A stretch of DNA of 64,000 bases from Triglochin maritima (GCA_963682175.1 OY821779.1:7018501-7082500), one strand, 5' to 3'. Numbered from the stretch's first letter, positions 11,801 through 23,830 are shown. Notes: generated from the sequence alone by a model not told the origin. Translations and numbers: made by a program.

Positions 11801-14800
11801 GAATACAGAAAATAAAAAAGTTGAATAATCATATGTAGAATTTACTAGTTGAAAAAATCTCAAGGTTTTTCCAGAAGAAAAGGATAAAGCTTGTGAGTTT
11901 CATGAAAAGTCAACAGCAGTGACCAACATGGAAATTACATTCCTTTTAACAATAGCAAAAAATCAAACATTAAATTATGAAGTATAAAGTATTAACGACA
12001 CTTCCGTATAATTTTTATAATTTTATCATAACCTGAACTTCATGGTATCACGTTCAGGAAATGCACCAATGTGTTTTAATCAAAACTTGCATCTTCTGTA
12101 AGGTCTTTTTGTCTTTCTTTCATATTTATGTATTATCAGTGTTTCTCTTCAAGGTGGTATCTGCGTCCATATTCAGTATCTTATGGTAAACATAACTACA
12201 ATCATGTAATTATGTGTTGATATGTTCTTCATGTGTTGACTGTTCACTATCAAGTAACTTGTCCTTCACCTGTGTACAATATTGAGAAGGTTATAGCAAC
12301 TCTTAACAGCAGGACCATGTAGTTTCCCACCCCTGTCACCAATGATTACTCTCAAGGCACGAGCATCATACACTTGACCGATGTCGACATTCTTCCGTTT
12401 CATCTGTCAAGAAGGCTATGTTAAAGTGCAGGATACCAAGACTACTCAAATGAGTATGAGACAACCTGAATCTAATACTGGTAAAATTTATTAAGAAAAT
12501 AAATATAAAAGAACAAAAAAATGCAAAATATTTCTTCAATAGGAAAACATATTAAAAGGTGAAAGCACAAAATACAAGCAAATGCACCCCGTTTCTGTCA
12601 AAAGCCATTTCACTCCTCTTATATGCATCACTTTGTCAATCATTAGTCCGACTTCATCAGAAGAAAAAAATTGAGAACACAACAGTCGAATCGCAATGAT
12701 GCATGAACAAGGTACTTACCAATACTTCTTTTTTTTGTGACCGGGGGGAACTCAACGGACCACCACCCTTCGGACGCCAGCTAGGCTACAAGCCCCGGGG
12801 CTCATGGGACCCACCCCTTTTATTACCCTCAACCCAAATGGGCCCCATTGCCCAAGAAAGGGGTGTTGGCACCTGCGGGGCTCGAACTGGCAACCTCCCA
12901 AAGCGGGGAGGCCCTCACCAGCTGAGCCACAGGTGGGGGCGGTACTTACCAATACTTGCTAGTCTCTAATTCTCTGGAATATGTGTACAACCTTGTTCAT
13001 TCACTTAAAGTATCCTAATATTGTGCTTTTGGTGCATTAAAGTTGAACAAGTAGGCACTGAAAGTTGCTTTCTTTACATACACCAGTAAAGACATAAACA
13101 ATCAACAACTTAAAAATGGTGTGGAATGTGAACATGTTGGGCTTATTATAAAAGCTGCCTGGACAAAGTTACCTTTCTTTTGACACCAGCTAGGAAGCAT
13201 GGACACTTCAAACATGCATATTTCCTTGTTGGATACTGACACTCCTCAGACACATGTCAAATAGCACCTGGCATGTCTAGGGTAGTTTACATATCATAAA
13301 AATTTAGAAATGACTTGGATACCACATTTATACGTGGACATGTGCAAATATGTTTGTTATGTTTGTCAGTTTACAACGGTTTTTCTGTTAAACAAGTAAA
13401 CCGATATATGTTTTCATTTCATTATGTTGTGTAAAATGTGCAACTGTCCATGCTTCATTGGAAATGGTAAATGGCAACAAAAAACCCACCACCGTTAGTA
13501 TACTACACAATATGACAACACTGGTTTTTGGACATCAAAACAAATGTCAAAAAGTGGTTTTTGGACATCAAAATAAATGTCAAAAAGATTGACTATCCAA
13601 GTCCATGTCATGTTGATGTCTCCTTTTTACGAAGATGTTGTATCCTCATGTCCATGCCCTGTATTCTTATATATGCTTCCTAGGCCACCAGAATGACATA
13701 TAGTAGAGATCATACTACTCATCATCTAAACCGAGTTTAAAATTTTGCACCATTTATTAAAAAAAAATGGTTTACTTTTAAAGGTTGGTCAAGAAATTCT
13801 CAACCATATTCCAAATATTTAATATAAAATTAAAATCACAAATAGATGCATGTGAGCTTAATTTATATAAATGGTAAAACTAAATATATTCCCACGACTA
13901 TAGAAAAGACATCAGTTAAAGAATATAAATGCTTACATGTGTGAGGCTATCAATGAAGTTAAATTTCCTAAAAAACATAAATAAAATCTTGTAATATGGC
14001 ATTTTCATGTTCAAAGCACCACAAGTTTACCAAATCACAATCAAGATTTAAAAGCAATTACACCTTACAGTAAAGGAGAGAGAAAAAATCATCAAACAAA
14101 AAACAGTTTGAAGGTACCTTGCAATATATACTATATAAGCTTTTTAATCGGCTGGACATAGTCACCTCCATCCCTGGTATGTAACTGAAAAATATAATTT
14201 CACAGAATCAAAGTGTTGAAACGGCAAAAACAATTCTGCGTAATTTGGTGACTCTCCTGAGTTTCTTTTAGAAGCTTGAATTGACAAAATAGAACATACG
14301 AGGTTGAGATAAGCAGTTCACGCTCTAGTGCTTCTTCACAAACCACCAAAGATGCTAACGCAACCCCAGCATCATGTACAACTTTACATTTGGCACTAGA
14401 GAGCTCTGAACATCTTTCAAGGTCATTTAAAAAAACCATCCTTTTTCTTCGATCCATAAGGAGGTCAAATGGTAATACTGCGTGCAGAAGATCCTGCAAG
14501 TGCGGTGGAATTACTAAAGAAATTTAGTATGTGCAAAACACTTGACGAAGCATTAACAAAGAATCTAGGTACTCTACTATAGACCAATTCCAAATGGTCC
14601 TCATCATGCAAAAAGATGTTTCAGAGCAAATATTATTGCACATTTAAGAAACCAAGAACAGTGTTCATTGTCAGGACTCAGGTCAAAGTAAGCAAATACA
14701 ATGTAATGTGTCAGTCTTCATAAATAAAAACACAACATTCAATTACCCTCAAATTGTTTTTGTCGTTGCTGGTCAAAATAGAGTTATCCTGCTTGGAAAT

Positions 14801-17800
14801 CGATTGAGTATTGCTACTCAACGGAACAAGTACACCAGCTTTTTGAGACACTTTTCTAAGATTCCTCGCCTTGTTGCTAGAGCTCCACATAGAAGCTAGT
14901 TCGGCTCGCATTTGTTGAAATGTGGTTGGCTGCATGAAATATAAAAATTAGAGCGTCACTGTAGTTTCTTGGGATCAATATTATTAGCCAAAAGGGTGAA
15001 AAGAATCATCATATATTTTCTATTTCTATGGCTGTAAAATCATCATAGTTTATTGGCATGCCATTGATGGAGAAGACTTTTTTAAAAATCGTATAAAGCA
15101 GAGCTATTTGGTTGTCTGAGCAAGGAAAATAGAAACAAAAAGAATGGTAGTTAAACCATTTTTCTCAAAAACTCTTTAACCTTGGTATGGACCTGTGCAT
15201 TCATGAAACAACCTTGGAATGAGATGACGTAAATCTAGACTTTGTATAATTGTATTTGTATCTTAATATGAACAAAAAAAGATAAGAAAAATATTTACCT
15301 TAAACTTAAGGCTATAAATATGTGGTAGGATTGCCAAGTATGATCAGGATGCAAGCAGTGTAATCAAAAGGTTTAGGCAAGCATGAGTAGCAACAAGAAG
15401 CTGCACTGAAGTGAAATCTAGCTTTGTGGAAACAAAAACTATGTGCCACTATAACACTATCCAACAGATTTTACAACAAGTAGTGGGGAAAGTTATCAGA
15501 AAGTGGAACTATAGAGATGCTGTGTATGGCATTCAAAACATAATTGCTCTTTTCGTCTGCAATTCTGGTCATATTCTTAGTGCTTTTTTTAAAATTTGCA
15601 TGGCACTTAAACATATTCCATACTAACTTGTTTCCTTATGAAACATTAGCTACACTTGTATAACATCTCAATTCAAAAATCACAGCTTATACCGAATTGT
15701 TGCTCATCACACTTCCAATTTGTTTAAAATCCAAAGTAGTGCAAAGACCTGAAGAACCGCAAAGCAAAGATCTTCCAGCTCAGCTTTCAAAGGCCAAACA
15801 CCCAACCTAGAAGCAAGAGAGCACCATACAGCTAGAGTCTCCTCAGCAACAGCCTGAGCCTTGGGTAATGGCAGAGCATAACTGGAAGGGAGTTGAAGAA
15901 TCAGCATTGCTTTGGTTAACCACTTAGCAGGTATATTGACCCAATATTAGTACCACGTAGACCTAATAGTTTCATCTGAACAAAACAAACTCAAATTTAT
16001 TGGTTCAAGTGTTCCCTCTAGAAACTAACATTCAAAAATAACGAATTTCTAAGATAAAGCTAGTCATTATTGCACCCTCTACACCTCCAAAACCTCTCAA
16101 CGGATGATAAAGTACAAAAATACAATTACAGATCAATGATAAAAAAAATCAATTACAAACTGGTCCAGGTTAAACTCTTCCAGATTCTTTTCGAAAACTT
16201 TTCAAGTATCAGCATCATTAATGAAGTAAAATACAGCTAAGAATCCCAGCAGAAACCCATATTTAATTATTGATATATTCTTGAAAGAAAAAACAGTCCC
16301 ACAAACGGGAACGATGTGAGATGGAAGGAGGTAGATCCCAACCCCAAGATTGCCTTAGATCCAAGAAGATCTCTACCTGCTCCAAATGCCTTCTGACAGA
16401 TGGGCGAAAGAACAATACCATCATTTAGAAGATGCAGCTAAAAGAGGGAAAAGAGAAAATAAATCTAAAAAACCATAAGTCACAAAATATCAATTATTAT
16501 TAATAATAGCATATAAAACACAAAAAGTAGACTTAATAACCAAGATTACAGAAGTCTGAAAGGACTACTTAACATAGTAACGAAAAGGAGCTGAAAAAAC
16601 TTGGAAAAGTAGTACATACTAGAGGATTAGTTTTGAAAGTACAATCAATCTGCAGAAGTTAGAAAAAGCAATCAATTTGAGATGTTTGCAGAAAAAAATT
16701 GGCAAGAGATGGGATTTGAGGAACAAGAGCTCCAACAAACTCTTTCTTTTTCTGATTTCATTTAAATAGGTAGTTATCCAGCCTACATTAATCGAAACTC
16801 TAACTAAGGATCATACTAACACGTCTCTTACAAGCTACATTAATAGTTTGATACAAACCCAACTCTTAGCTTGAATACTCCAAGCCACAACAAGCTATAC
16901 ATTTCATCAAAATCTGTAGACAAACTGGATTTCCATTCCAAGAGAAGTTTTTTTTTATCGGTATATTCCAAGAGAAGATAATTTACACCAAACTGTAAGG
17001 ATTTTACATTTAAATGTTAATGTTATCCAAAAAGATAGGTATGAGAATAATACGTAATAGAGAAGGATGAGATAGCATACATTGTTCTCATGTTATGCAG
17101 ACGATCAGCCAACTTGATAAGAACAACTCGAGGGTCATCAACCATGCCCAATAGCATCACACGTAAATCACTTGCCTACAATTGACAAAGTGAAAATCAT
17201 AAACCTGTTTTTTTTGTCTGATAGGGTCAATAGTACAGCTATAAGAAACCAGATTTGATGTTTTTTGCCACTATGTTAAAGAAACATTCAGTTGGAGGCA
17301 AGATGATATGTGATTAGAATTTTAAAATAAAAGGCAACTTGAAGAATGTTGGGACAAGAAGAAACGAAATGACCATATAAGTTTAAGAGATAATAAATAC
17401 CAGCAATGCAAGCTTCATAGAACTACTGAGAAGTTTTTTTATTCTAACCAATTACGTTAGCAATTAACTTACTGTAGCACTTAAAAATGGGGGACAATGT
17501 TTTGTAGTTTGAAAGATAGAATTAAAGATGCAAGTCCAGAGGAGGACTACATTACATAAATGTATCATTCCAATCAACTGCGAAGCTATCTAAATCTTGT
17601 AACTTTCAGCAAAATGAAGAGTCTACAAATGGCTCAAAATCCAGACACAAACATACAAAAAAATATTAGTGATAAACCTAAAACATTGGGATGCTTCTAG
17701 TGTGAAGAAATTGTACACTTTTAAGACTATTGCAGAGAATGACCATGAAAATCTTATTATTAATAACTTCATTACTTCTAACTTGCATTAATGTTAAGTG

Positions 17801-20800
17801 GTTAGTTTTTAGGAGACTCAGCAGATATACTTCGACAAAACACATCTCCTTCGGTAACTTTGATATATAAAGTAATTTTTTTATCGGTGATATATAAAGG
17901 ATATTGTCTTTATGATGACATTTTTGCAACACTAAAAGGATCAAGTGAGGATCAACATTGCAGCAGACTAAAACTCAACTTGTGTCTGCTTACATGATGA
18001 GTTTCTACTTTGCAACTGATAATCAAATATAGTGTCTTCATGTGCCAATATACCTGTCTAGGATGGCTAGTGAATACCATGAAGATTTTTTAACACAATC
18101 ATTGACAAACACAATGGTGTGGTAACATCAAATGACATAACGTACCACCTAATGTTTTAACAGGAAACAGATGGTTGTTCATCTTAAACAGTTCGTCACA
18201 TCTTGATGTAACCAACCCATCATTAAAAATAATATCCATGTTAGAGCCATCAAACGTGAATGTATCTGTTATTAGAAAATGACTTACATCTACCTAGCTT
18301 CATCCTTGTGTTAATCGTGTCATGCAATAACATTATTTTGAATCAAACCAGTCAAGATTCATTGTAGAAGTATTCCTTTTTAGCTAGGTATAGTATGTGA
18401 CAAGTCCATGGATATTTTTTGATAGCCTGTACATAATAATAAGTTGCACTACAAATTATATTGTTATTTACCATAGCACAAACATACCTCCTCTGGACTA
18501 AAAGCGCTTTGATTTACACTTCTTCTGCGGTTTCTTCTCAATAACTGCATATCAAAATTTGTAAAACTTATAATAGTTTATTAGATTAGAAAATGGTATT
18601 GATAGTTTAAGAGACAAGGCCTAGTAAGTTTTATGAAAGTATCAGGACTATGTTGACAAGACACAACAAACTTACATCGAGTTCTACCGACTACAAAGGG
18701 GAAAATAATACATCCACCAACCTTAGATCACAGACAACTTGCCTTTTCATAAACAAAGCCTCCTCAGATCACTACTAAAAGTCAAATTTTTGATTTGACA
18801 TTTCAGGTGCATTATAACTCCCATGGCATCATTTGTACAACTTCCCAATTTTATTGTTCATCAAGGAGAGCTTAGGTGGTAAACTAAACTAGAAGATATA
18901 AGTAGAAAAATATATTAAACTTCAGACCACATTATCAATTGATGCATTAAATTTTTAATGAAGGAGTTTGTGAAAAACATATCCATTTCAAAAATGTAAC
19001 TACAAAGCAAAGGCATGAAGCATGTGAAATTTATGTTGCAAATCTACAAATATGAAAACAACTTGTGAGGGGAAAGAAGAAAATGTTCATTTAAATCTTT
19101 TCCTGCAAGAGCTAATATCTACACTAGTAATAAATCATCTAAAAGTTCTTTCAATAGAAAAACATCAAGAGTTAGTCTGTAATGAACTTGACCACACCTG
19201 ATTAATGCGACTCAGTTTAGAAACTCCAGCAACTAACAGGGATACATCGTCACCAAATTCTTCTTCAATATTATTCAAAGTCTCAAGTGTGTCATCAACC
19301 ACATCATGTAGAATTCCAGCCACCACAGTGTTTATAGCCTACAAAACATTCAAGGAATGATATTGTATGGAACTATGTGTTAAAAATAAGCAAGTATTTA
19401 ACATTGTTATTGGACATGTATATTTGAGCGCTGAGATGATATACCACATACTCGGTCTCCATTTGATGGAACCAAAGCAGCTAAAAATTTTCCTGTATGT
19501 AAGCAGTGTGTTACGTAAGGCTCTCCTGTTTTTCTTAATTGGCCCTGGTGTGCTTTTCTTGCAAACTCAATAGCCTTTTGAACCTGTCATTGGAATAAGA
19601 TCAATCAATAGTCTAGACTAAGAAAATGCAATCCGAGACAAATTTATAATGTACCTTTGGATCATAAAAAATGGGATGCCCGGTTAACTCAACACCATCC
19701 AATACCAAGGGATCTGCAGACATTATATTTGAATCAAAGTGACAAGCATTCATCAAGAAAATCCACCACTTTCCTCTGATAATCTTAAAATATCATGAGA
19801 ACTTGAGAATGTGCCCATTTCATGGATGCATCAAATTAACAGTGCATGAAACAATTTAATTCAAAAGATTCCTAGTGGAATTAGAAAAGAAGAGAGAATG
19901 TATAGAAGACTAGCAATTAAAAACTGGATGAAGATTCAAACAACTTTATTTGGTATATCAATATGCTTGACGATAATGTATAAGTAAAAACAGTGATATG
20001 TTTAATATTTTAAAGAGAAATAATAAATACATTATCCCTTTGAATCATCTGAGCAAATAGATGTCCTTGTTACAAAAACCAGTAATAGACTTTTATAAGT
20101 TCAATGGAAGAACCAACAACACAAAGTTAACATGCAACCAAGCTTCACTGAAAACTGACAATGACAAACTCCCTATAATAGCTAATACTTTCCTAAAATA
20201 TATTACTACAAATACAATATATGTACAAAATCAGCAAGGAGAGTTTACCACAATAACCAACTTTCAAAAAACTAATGCTTCCCTACTTTAATATAATAAT
20301 ATCAACAACAAGCAATACAAACGCAACTCACTGAGGGAAGCAGGGAAAATAAAACCATTACAGCCAACACCTTTGAAGCTGATACCCATGACGGTTATAA
20401 AATGCAACAGAAGATAATAGTTGGCACAACAGCCAACAAACTCAGGTTGAAAGTCAAAAACTCCGCGAAGCAATTTTTTTCTAAATAGCATCAAACAACA
20501 AACACTACAAACACACCTGTATGGCAGAAAATAGTAGAGATTCAATCACAACAGCCATCTCCCTAAAACTAATATCCTCTTAATTCACATCAAACAACAA
20601 AAACCACGAAAATAACCCTCTAACTTCCACAATATACATCTCAGAACAGTCAGTAACAGCAAATTCCATGAAACCAACTCTCCAAAGCTAATGTTTCAGC
20701 AACATGCCAACATCAACCTACGAACAAAACATGATTTTTTTTAGAAGACAAGATAGAGAAGCTCACCAGGCTTCTCCTCCTCACCAGCAACAACAGCCAT

Positions 20801-21371
20801 TCCCCCAAAGCTAATATCCTCTTATTTCAAATCAAACATCACAACAAACATCTCCCTAGTGCTGATATTCTAAGTCTTAATTCGCATCGAACAACAAAAC
20901 TACAAACACAACTCTAACTTTCGTAATTTCCATCTCAGAACAGTCACTAACAGCACATTTCCGTAAAACCAACTCCCCAAAGCTGATGTTTCAGTAACAT
21001 CGACCTATGAAGAAGCACAACTCGTCTCAGAAAACAACATAGAAAAGCTCACCAGGCTTCTCCTCCTCCTTGGGCCAGAGGAAATCGACCTTGGTCGACA
21101 AACACGCCCCGGACGCTATCGCAACGGCAGTAACCGCCACATGAGCGATGACGGACGACACGGCGGCATGCGCGGTGCCGGAGCCAGCGGCGGCGATGAC
21201 GTTCCCGGCGACGGCGAGCGACGAGACGACGGCGTGGGAGGGGGCGACCTGGCCGAAGACGCAGCGGAAGCGGATGGAGCCGCGGAGGACGGGGGAGACG
21301 AGGGAGGTGGTGCGGAGAGGGAGGCGGCGGAGGCCGATCATGGTGGGGCCTGGTCGGTGGTCGAGTGGCAT
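8837..21371 (-). CDS. RelA/SpoT homologue (RSH), 18 exons, 861 aa
   Basis: Exons (minus): 21371-21053, 19713-19655, 19583-19452, 19338-19198, 18544-18488, 17175-17081, 15881-15749, 14929-14747, 14493-14300, 14184-14118, 12403-12270, 11796-11730, 11361-11299, 11190-10934, 10851-10722, 10534-10442, 9649-9446, 9094-8837. All introns are GT-AG and the 2586-nt frame closes. Residues 1-50 are Arg/Ser/Thr-rich without acidic residues, like a chloroplast transit peptide. The HD hydrolase domain (about 127-310) keeps all four expected metal ligands: H152 (EPYVTH), H181-D182 (ILHDVVDDT) and D260 (LADRLHNMRT). The synthetase domain (about 440-570) keeps SRLKSLYSIY, YDARALRV, PKPSGYQSLHT and EVQIRT with E542. 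A TGS domain ends the protein (about 802-861, ending GDIVEVRL). So both ppGpp synthesis and hydrolysis look possible. No ACT domain or EF-hands are seen, so it is neither typical RSH1 (with ACT) nor CRSH; I leave the symbol blank. The start could also be Met11. Confidence 0.93.
9868..10189. mobile_element. Tourist-like MITE in RSH intron 16
   Basis: A 322-bp element with imperfect terminal inverted repeats (GGGTATGATTGGTTTG at the left; CAAATCAGTCATACCC at the right), flanked on both sides by TTA (9865-9867 and 10190-10192), the target-site duplication of PIF/Harbinger-type MITEs. It has no coding capacity and lies wholly inside the intron. Confidence 0.8.
12711..12727. repeat. SINE target-site duplication, left copy
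   Basis: Identical 17-bp partner at 12941-12957. Confidence 0.9.
12728..12940 (-). mobile_element. tRNA-derived SINE in RSH intron 10
   Basis: A 213-bp GC-rich insert in the same orientation as the gene. Read on the minus strand, it begins near CCCACCTGTGGCTCAGCTGG, with an A-box (complement of 12918-12929, TGGCTCAGCTGG) and a B-box (complement of 12878-12888, AGTTCGAGCCC). These form an internal RNA polymerase III promoter. It ends in a short A-rich tail. The 17-bp sequence GGTACTTACCAATACTT flanks it perfectly at 12711-12727 and 12941-12957. Confidence 0.88.
12941..12957. repeat. SINE target-site duplication, right copy
   Basis: Identical to 12711-12727. Confidence 0.9.
13522..13587. repeat. 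33-bp tandem duplication in RSH intron 10
   Basis: Units 13522-13554 and 13555-13587 begin TGGTTTTTGGACATCAAAA and differ at a single base (C/T). Confidence 0.9.
16935..16977 (-). mobile_element. Ultra-short insertion with 13-bp TSD (intron 6)
   Basis: ATTCCAAGAGAAG occurs at 16935-16947 and 16965-16977. Between the copies are 17 bp, which on the minus strand read as ATACCGAT followed by A's. This is the pattern of a 3' stub of a poly(A) retroposon inserted with target duplication. Confidence 0.6.
17861..17899 (-). mobile_element. Ultra-short insertion with 12-bp TSD (intron 5)
   Basis: TGATATATAAAG occurs at 17861-17872 and 17888-17899. The 15 bp between the copies carry the same core as the intron-6 insertion (minus strand CCGATAAAAAAA). 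Confidence 0.6.
20637..21070. repeat. Tandem duplication (~290 bp) including the RSH exon-1 donor
   Basis: The sequence from CATCTCAGAACAGTCA (20637 and again 20931) through the splice donor region AGCTCACCAGGCTTCTCC (about 20760 and 21046) is present twice, offset 286-294 bp. The right copy carries the exon-1 end used in the model (exon end 21053). The left copy carries an identical donor at 20766-20767 inside intron 1. A looser third set of related words (CTAATATCCTCTTAATTC and similar) lies at 20560-20900. Confidence 0.85.
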
Positions 21372-21399
21372 AACTGTGGTGTGGTGGAGTTGTCACATG

Positions 21400-21538
21400 T
21401 GGAAGGGATGAGGGGGGATTTGATTCGAGTGGATTGGTTTGATGGGGGTGACGTGTGGGTGATGGGTTCGAGTTGGCTTTGCGCGGTGTTTTTGTGGTGA
21501 GGAATGAGATTCTGTTGGGTTGGTAATGGTTTCATTTA
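21400..21538 (-). promoter_or_regulatory. Presumed RSH promoter/5' UTR region
   Basis: About 140 bp between the RSH start and the Harbinger-like remnant. I see no clear TATA box. If the 5' UTR is short, the promoter may overlap the transposon remnant. Confidence 0.3.
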
Positions 21539-21539
21539 T

Positions 21540-22635
21540 GGCACCCTCCCCGCCAGGGACGCCCACCGTGCCTAGGTGTGGGGCATGTGTCCTCTTCCTA
21601 TTTGTCAATTTAAAAAAAAAATAATTATTTAGTGGATGTTTTGTTATTAACGGATTGAGTATTTGTGATTAACGTGGGGTATTAAATAATTTTGTATTTG
21701 GCGTTTTTAATTAATGTAAAGTATTTTGAATTAATGTATTGATTATTTGTTAATAATGTATGTTAATTTTATTTAATCACGTCCGCACTGTTTAATCACG
21801 CGTGCACTTTAATCACGCTTCCACTGAGTAAACTGTGCAATCACGCGTGAACACTGCAGCAGATACATCCACACTCTCTCAACTATAAATACATCTATCT
21901 ATCTCTTGTCTCCTCACATTTCATTAACTTGTTAACTTCTTCTTTCATCAATGTCGGATAATAGTTTAAACTTCGGTCAATCAGACGATGATAACTGGAA
22001 TGAGACATTAAATATAATGGACTGCGTTGTTAATTGGTTGGTCGGGTAGTTCACGAAAGGACTACACGTCCTAAGCAGCGTCGAAGGAGAACGACGAACC
22101 CAGAGAGAGATCGTCGAAAGGTGAGTTTTTTGTCAATCAAGATCGAGTGCGTGACAGGAACCAACATTTGGATATGAAAGGTGATTTAATCGAGCATACA
22201 TGACAACGCTACGGACGATGAGCGGTTTGAAAATGGGTTAACGTATTTGCTAATGTAGTATTTGAAAGTTAAGTTTATGTACTATTATTTCTTAAATTTG
22301 AATGTAATATTTCATATTTCAGTTTATCTTAAATGTAATATGGCTCCGTAATATTTAATAAAATGTTGTGATTTAGCAGTAATTATTAACAATATTTCAA
22401 GTTAAAATAGAATTGTAATGTAATTAGAATTAGAATTATGTAAAATGTAATTTGTTAACTGTTTTGTGAGAATTAAAATTGTTTAATTAAGAAATGATGT
22501 GGAAGAAAGAGAGTGTAGGGTGAGTGGGGGTAGCCCGGGCATGAGTAAGGGGATTTTTTGGGTGGGTTGGGTGAGCTGATATGACAGAGAGAGAGTGCAG
22601 TACGCCCGGGGTAGCCCGGACGCTACTAATTGTGC
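21540..22635 (+). mobile_element. Internally deleted PIF/Harbinger-like element
   Basis: A TATAAATA (about 21886) precedes an ATG at 21951 that opens MSDNSLNFGQSDDD, typical of the acidic N-terminus of plant Harbinger transposases. Soon after come frameshifted blocks KQRRRRTTNPERDRRK (the RDR region) and, around 22130-22230, VRDRNQHLDMKGDLIEH followed by QRYGR, resembling the transposase C-terminus. The DDE core is missing. The right end carries CCCGGG-containing GC segments before GCTACTAATTGTGCTC; a convincing left terminal repeat was not found, so both ends are approximate. Confidence 0.5.
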
Positions 22636-22956
22636 TCTTATTATTGATATGATATTCCCTCGATTTTTTATGGAAAATGATCAGTGCGCTATTTAGGACG
22701 TCCATTGAGAACGATGCTGAGTTAGCACAGTGCATATCAGCACAAAAGAAATTGGCATTTTCATTCCCCATGTCTCCTTTTTTTGTTGTTTTCTCAATGC
22801 GTCTCAAATCACATTAAATGTGTCTCAAATCAGCTTATCCCTCATTTTGGCGCTCATACACAACAGATAGAGTTTTTTCTTCCTTTTGTCTCCTTTTTGG
22901 CGCACTATCATTTTCCTTCCTTCTCTTGGTACTCCTCTCATCCTCTTTGTACTCCA

Positions 22957-23654
22957 ATGGAAGTCGTTAATGTGCCTTCACCAGTGGAGCAACCCTCAAA
23001 CGTTCCGAATGAGCAGATGTTTTTTCATTCTTTCGAAGACGCCAAAACATTTTACGTAGCATATGTCGATTCATGTGGTTTTGGAGTTAAGATAAGGCAA
23101 TCTCATTACGATCGTGGTGTTGTTATACGAGTCACACTGACTTACTCCAAAGAGGGTCAGACTCCAGCAAACCAAAGACAAGGGAAACTAAAGCATAAGT
23201 TATCCAGTAGGATCCGGTGAACTGCTCGGATCTGGGTCTCTGGAAACCCAGCAAGGGGGTACCACATTAACTATGTTGATTTTAAACATAACAACGTCAT
23301 GCTTGAGGAGGAGCAAATGTATTTTCTCAGACAAAAATGATTCGTCTTGATGCCGCTAGAGCACGCATATCGTGCAATGATTCTGCTGGGATATCGGCTG
23401 GTAAGACCATGCAATCTTTTGTGGTCAAGGTCGGAGGTCATGATAAATTGACTTTCAACGAAAAAGACCTAAGGTGTGTGTTATTTTCTGCCTAACATAA
23501 TTGAAGAATAACATTTTGCATGGTCTTAAACATTTATGTGTGCAGGAACGTTGTAAACGAAGTCAGAAATTTGAAGATGAGACCAGGCGATGCACAAGCT
23601 CTTCAGAATTATTTCGTTAGGATGCAGAAGATTGATTCCATGTTTTTTATGTAA
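22957..23654 (+). pseudogene. FAR1/FHY3-type DNA-binding domain fragment, broken
   Basis: ATG at 22957 opens a frame with FHSFEDAKTFYVAYVD, GFGVKIRQSHYDRG and TYSKEGQ, then TARIWVSGNPARGYHINYVD and MYFLRQK, then ARARISCNDSAGISAGKTM, FVVKVGGHDKLTFNEKDLR and, after a GT...AG interval, NVVNEVRNLKMRPGDAQ. This is the ordered FAR1 domain and linker of FHY3/FAR1 and related Mutator-derived proteins. Breaks: a stop at 23218-23220 just before TARIWV, a stop and frameshift after MYFLRQK, and termination at 23652 before any MULE transposase core. Confidence 0.75.
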
Positions 23655-23673
23655 TATATATGGATGATGAGCA

Positions 23674-23778
23674 TCTTATTCTGGACTGACACACAACTAA
23701 ATCTATACACTCACACAACTTATTCTGGACATACCCACAACGTATTCTGTACAGAAACTAAACTTAAACCGAACACAC
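23674..23778. repeat. Degenerate minisatellite, CACACAACTTATTCTGGAC type
   Basis: Several imperfect copies of a roughly 22-bp unit combining ACACACAACT and TATTCTG(G/T)AC. The same unit, better preserved, forms the array at 48162-48269. Confidence 0.65.
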
Positions 23779-23830
23779 TAAAAACTTAAAAAATGCTTAC
23801 TTGTAGTATTGCTACACAACCGTCGACGCA

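Noticed and set aside
12878..12929. Genuine tRNA gene
   Set aside because: A- and B-box words are present, but there is no cloverleaf or acceptor stem and it is flanked by a target duplication. It is a SINE head.
12703..12969. 88-aa plus-strand frame in the RSH intron
   Set aside because: It coincides with the SINE and is antisense to its tRNA-like head.
21141..21500. 119-aa plus-strand Gly/Asp-rich frame
   Set aside because: Antisense of RSH exon 1, with codon-shadow composition.
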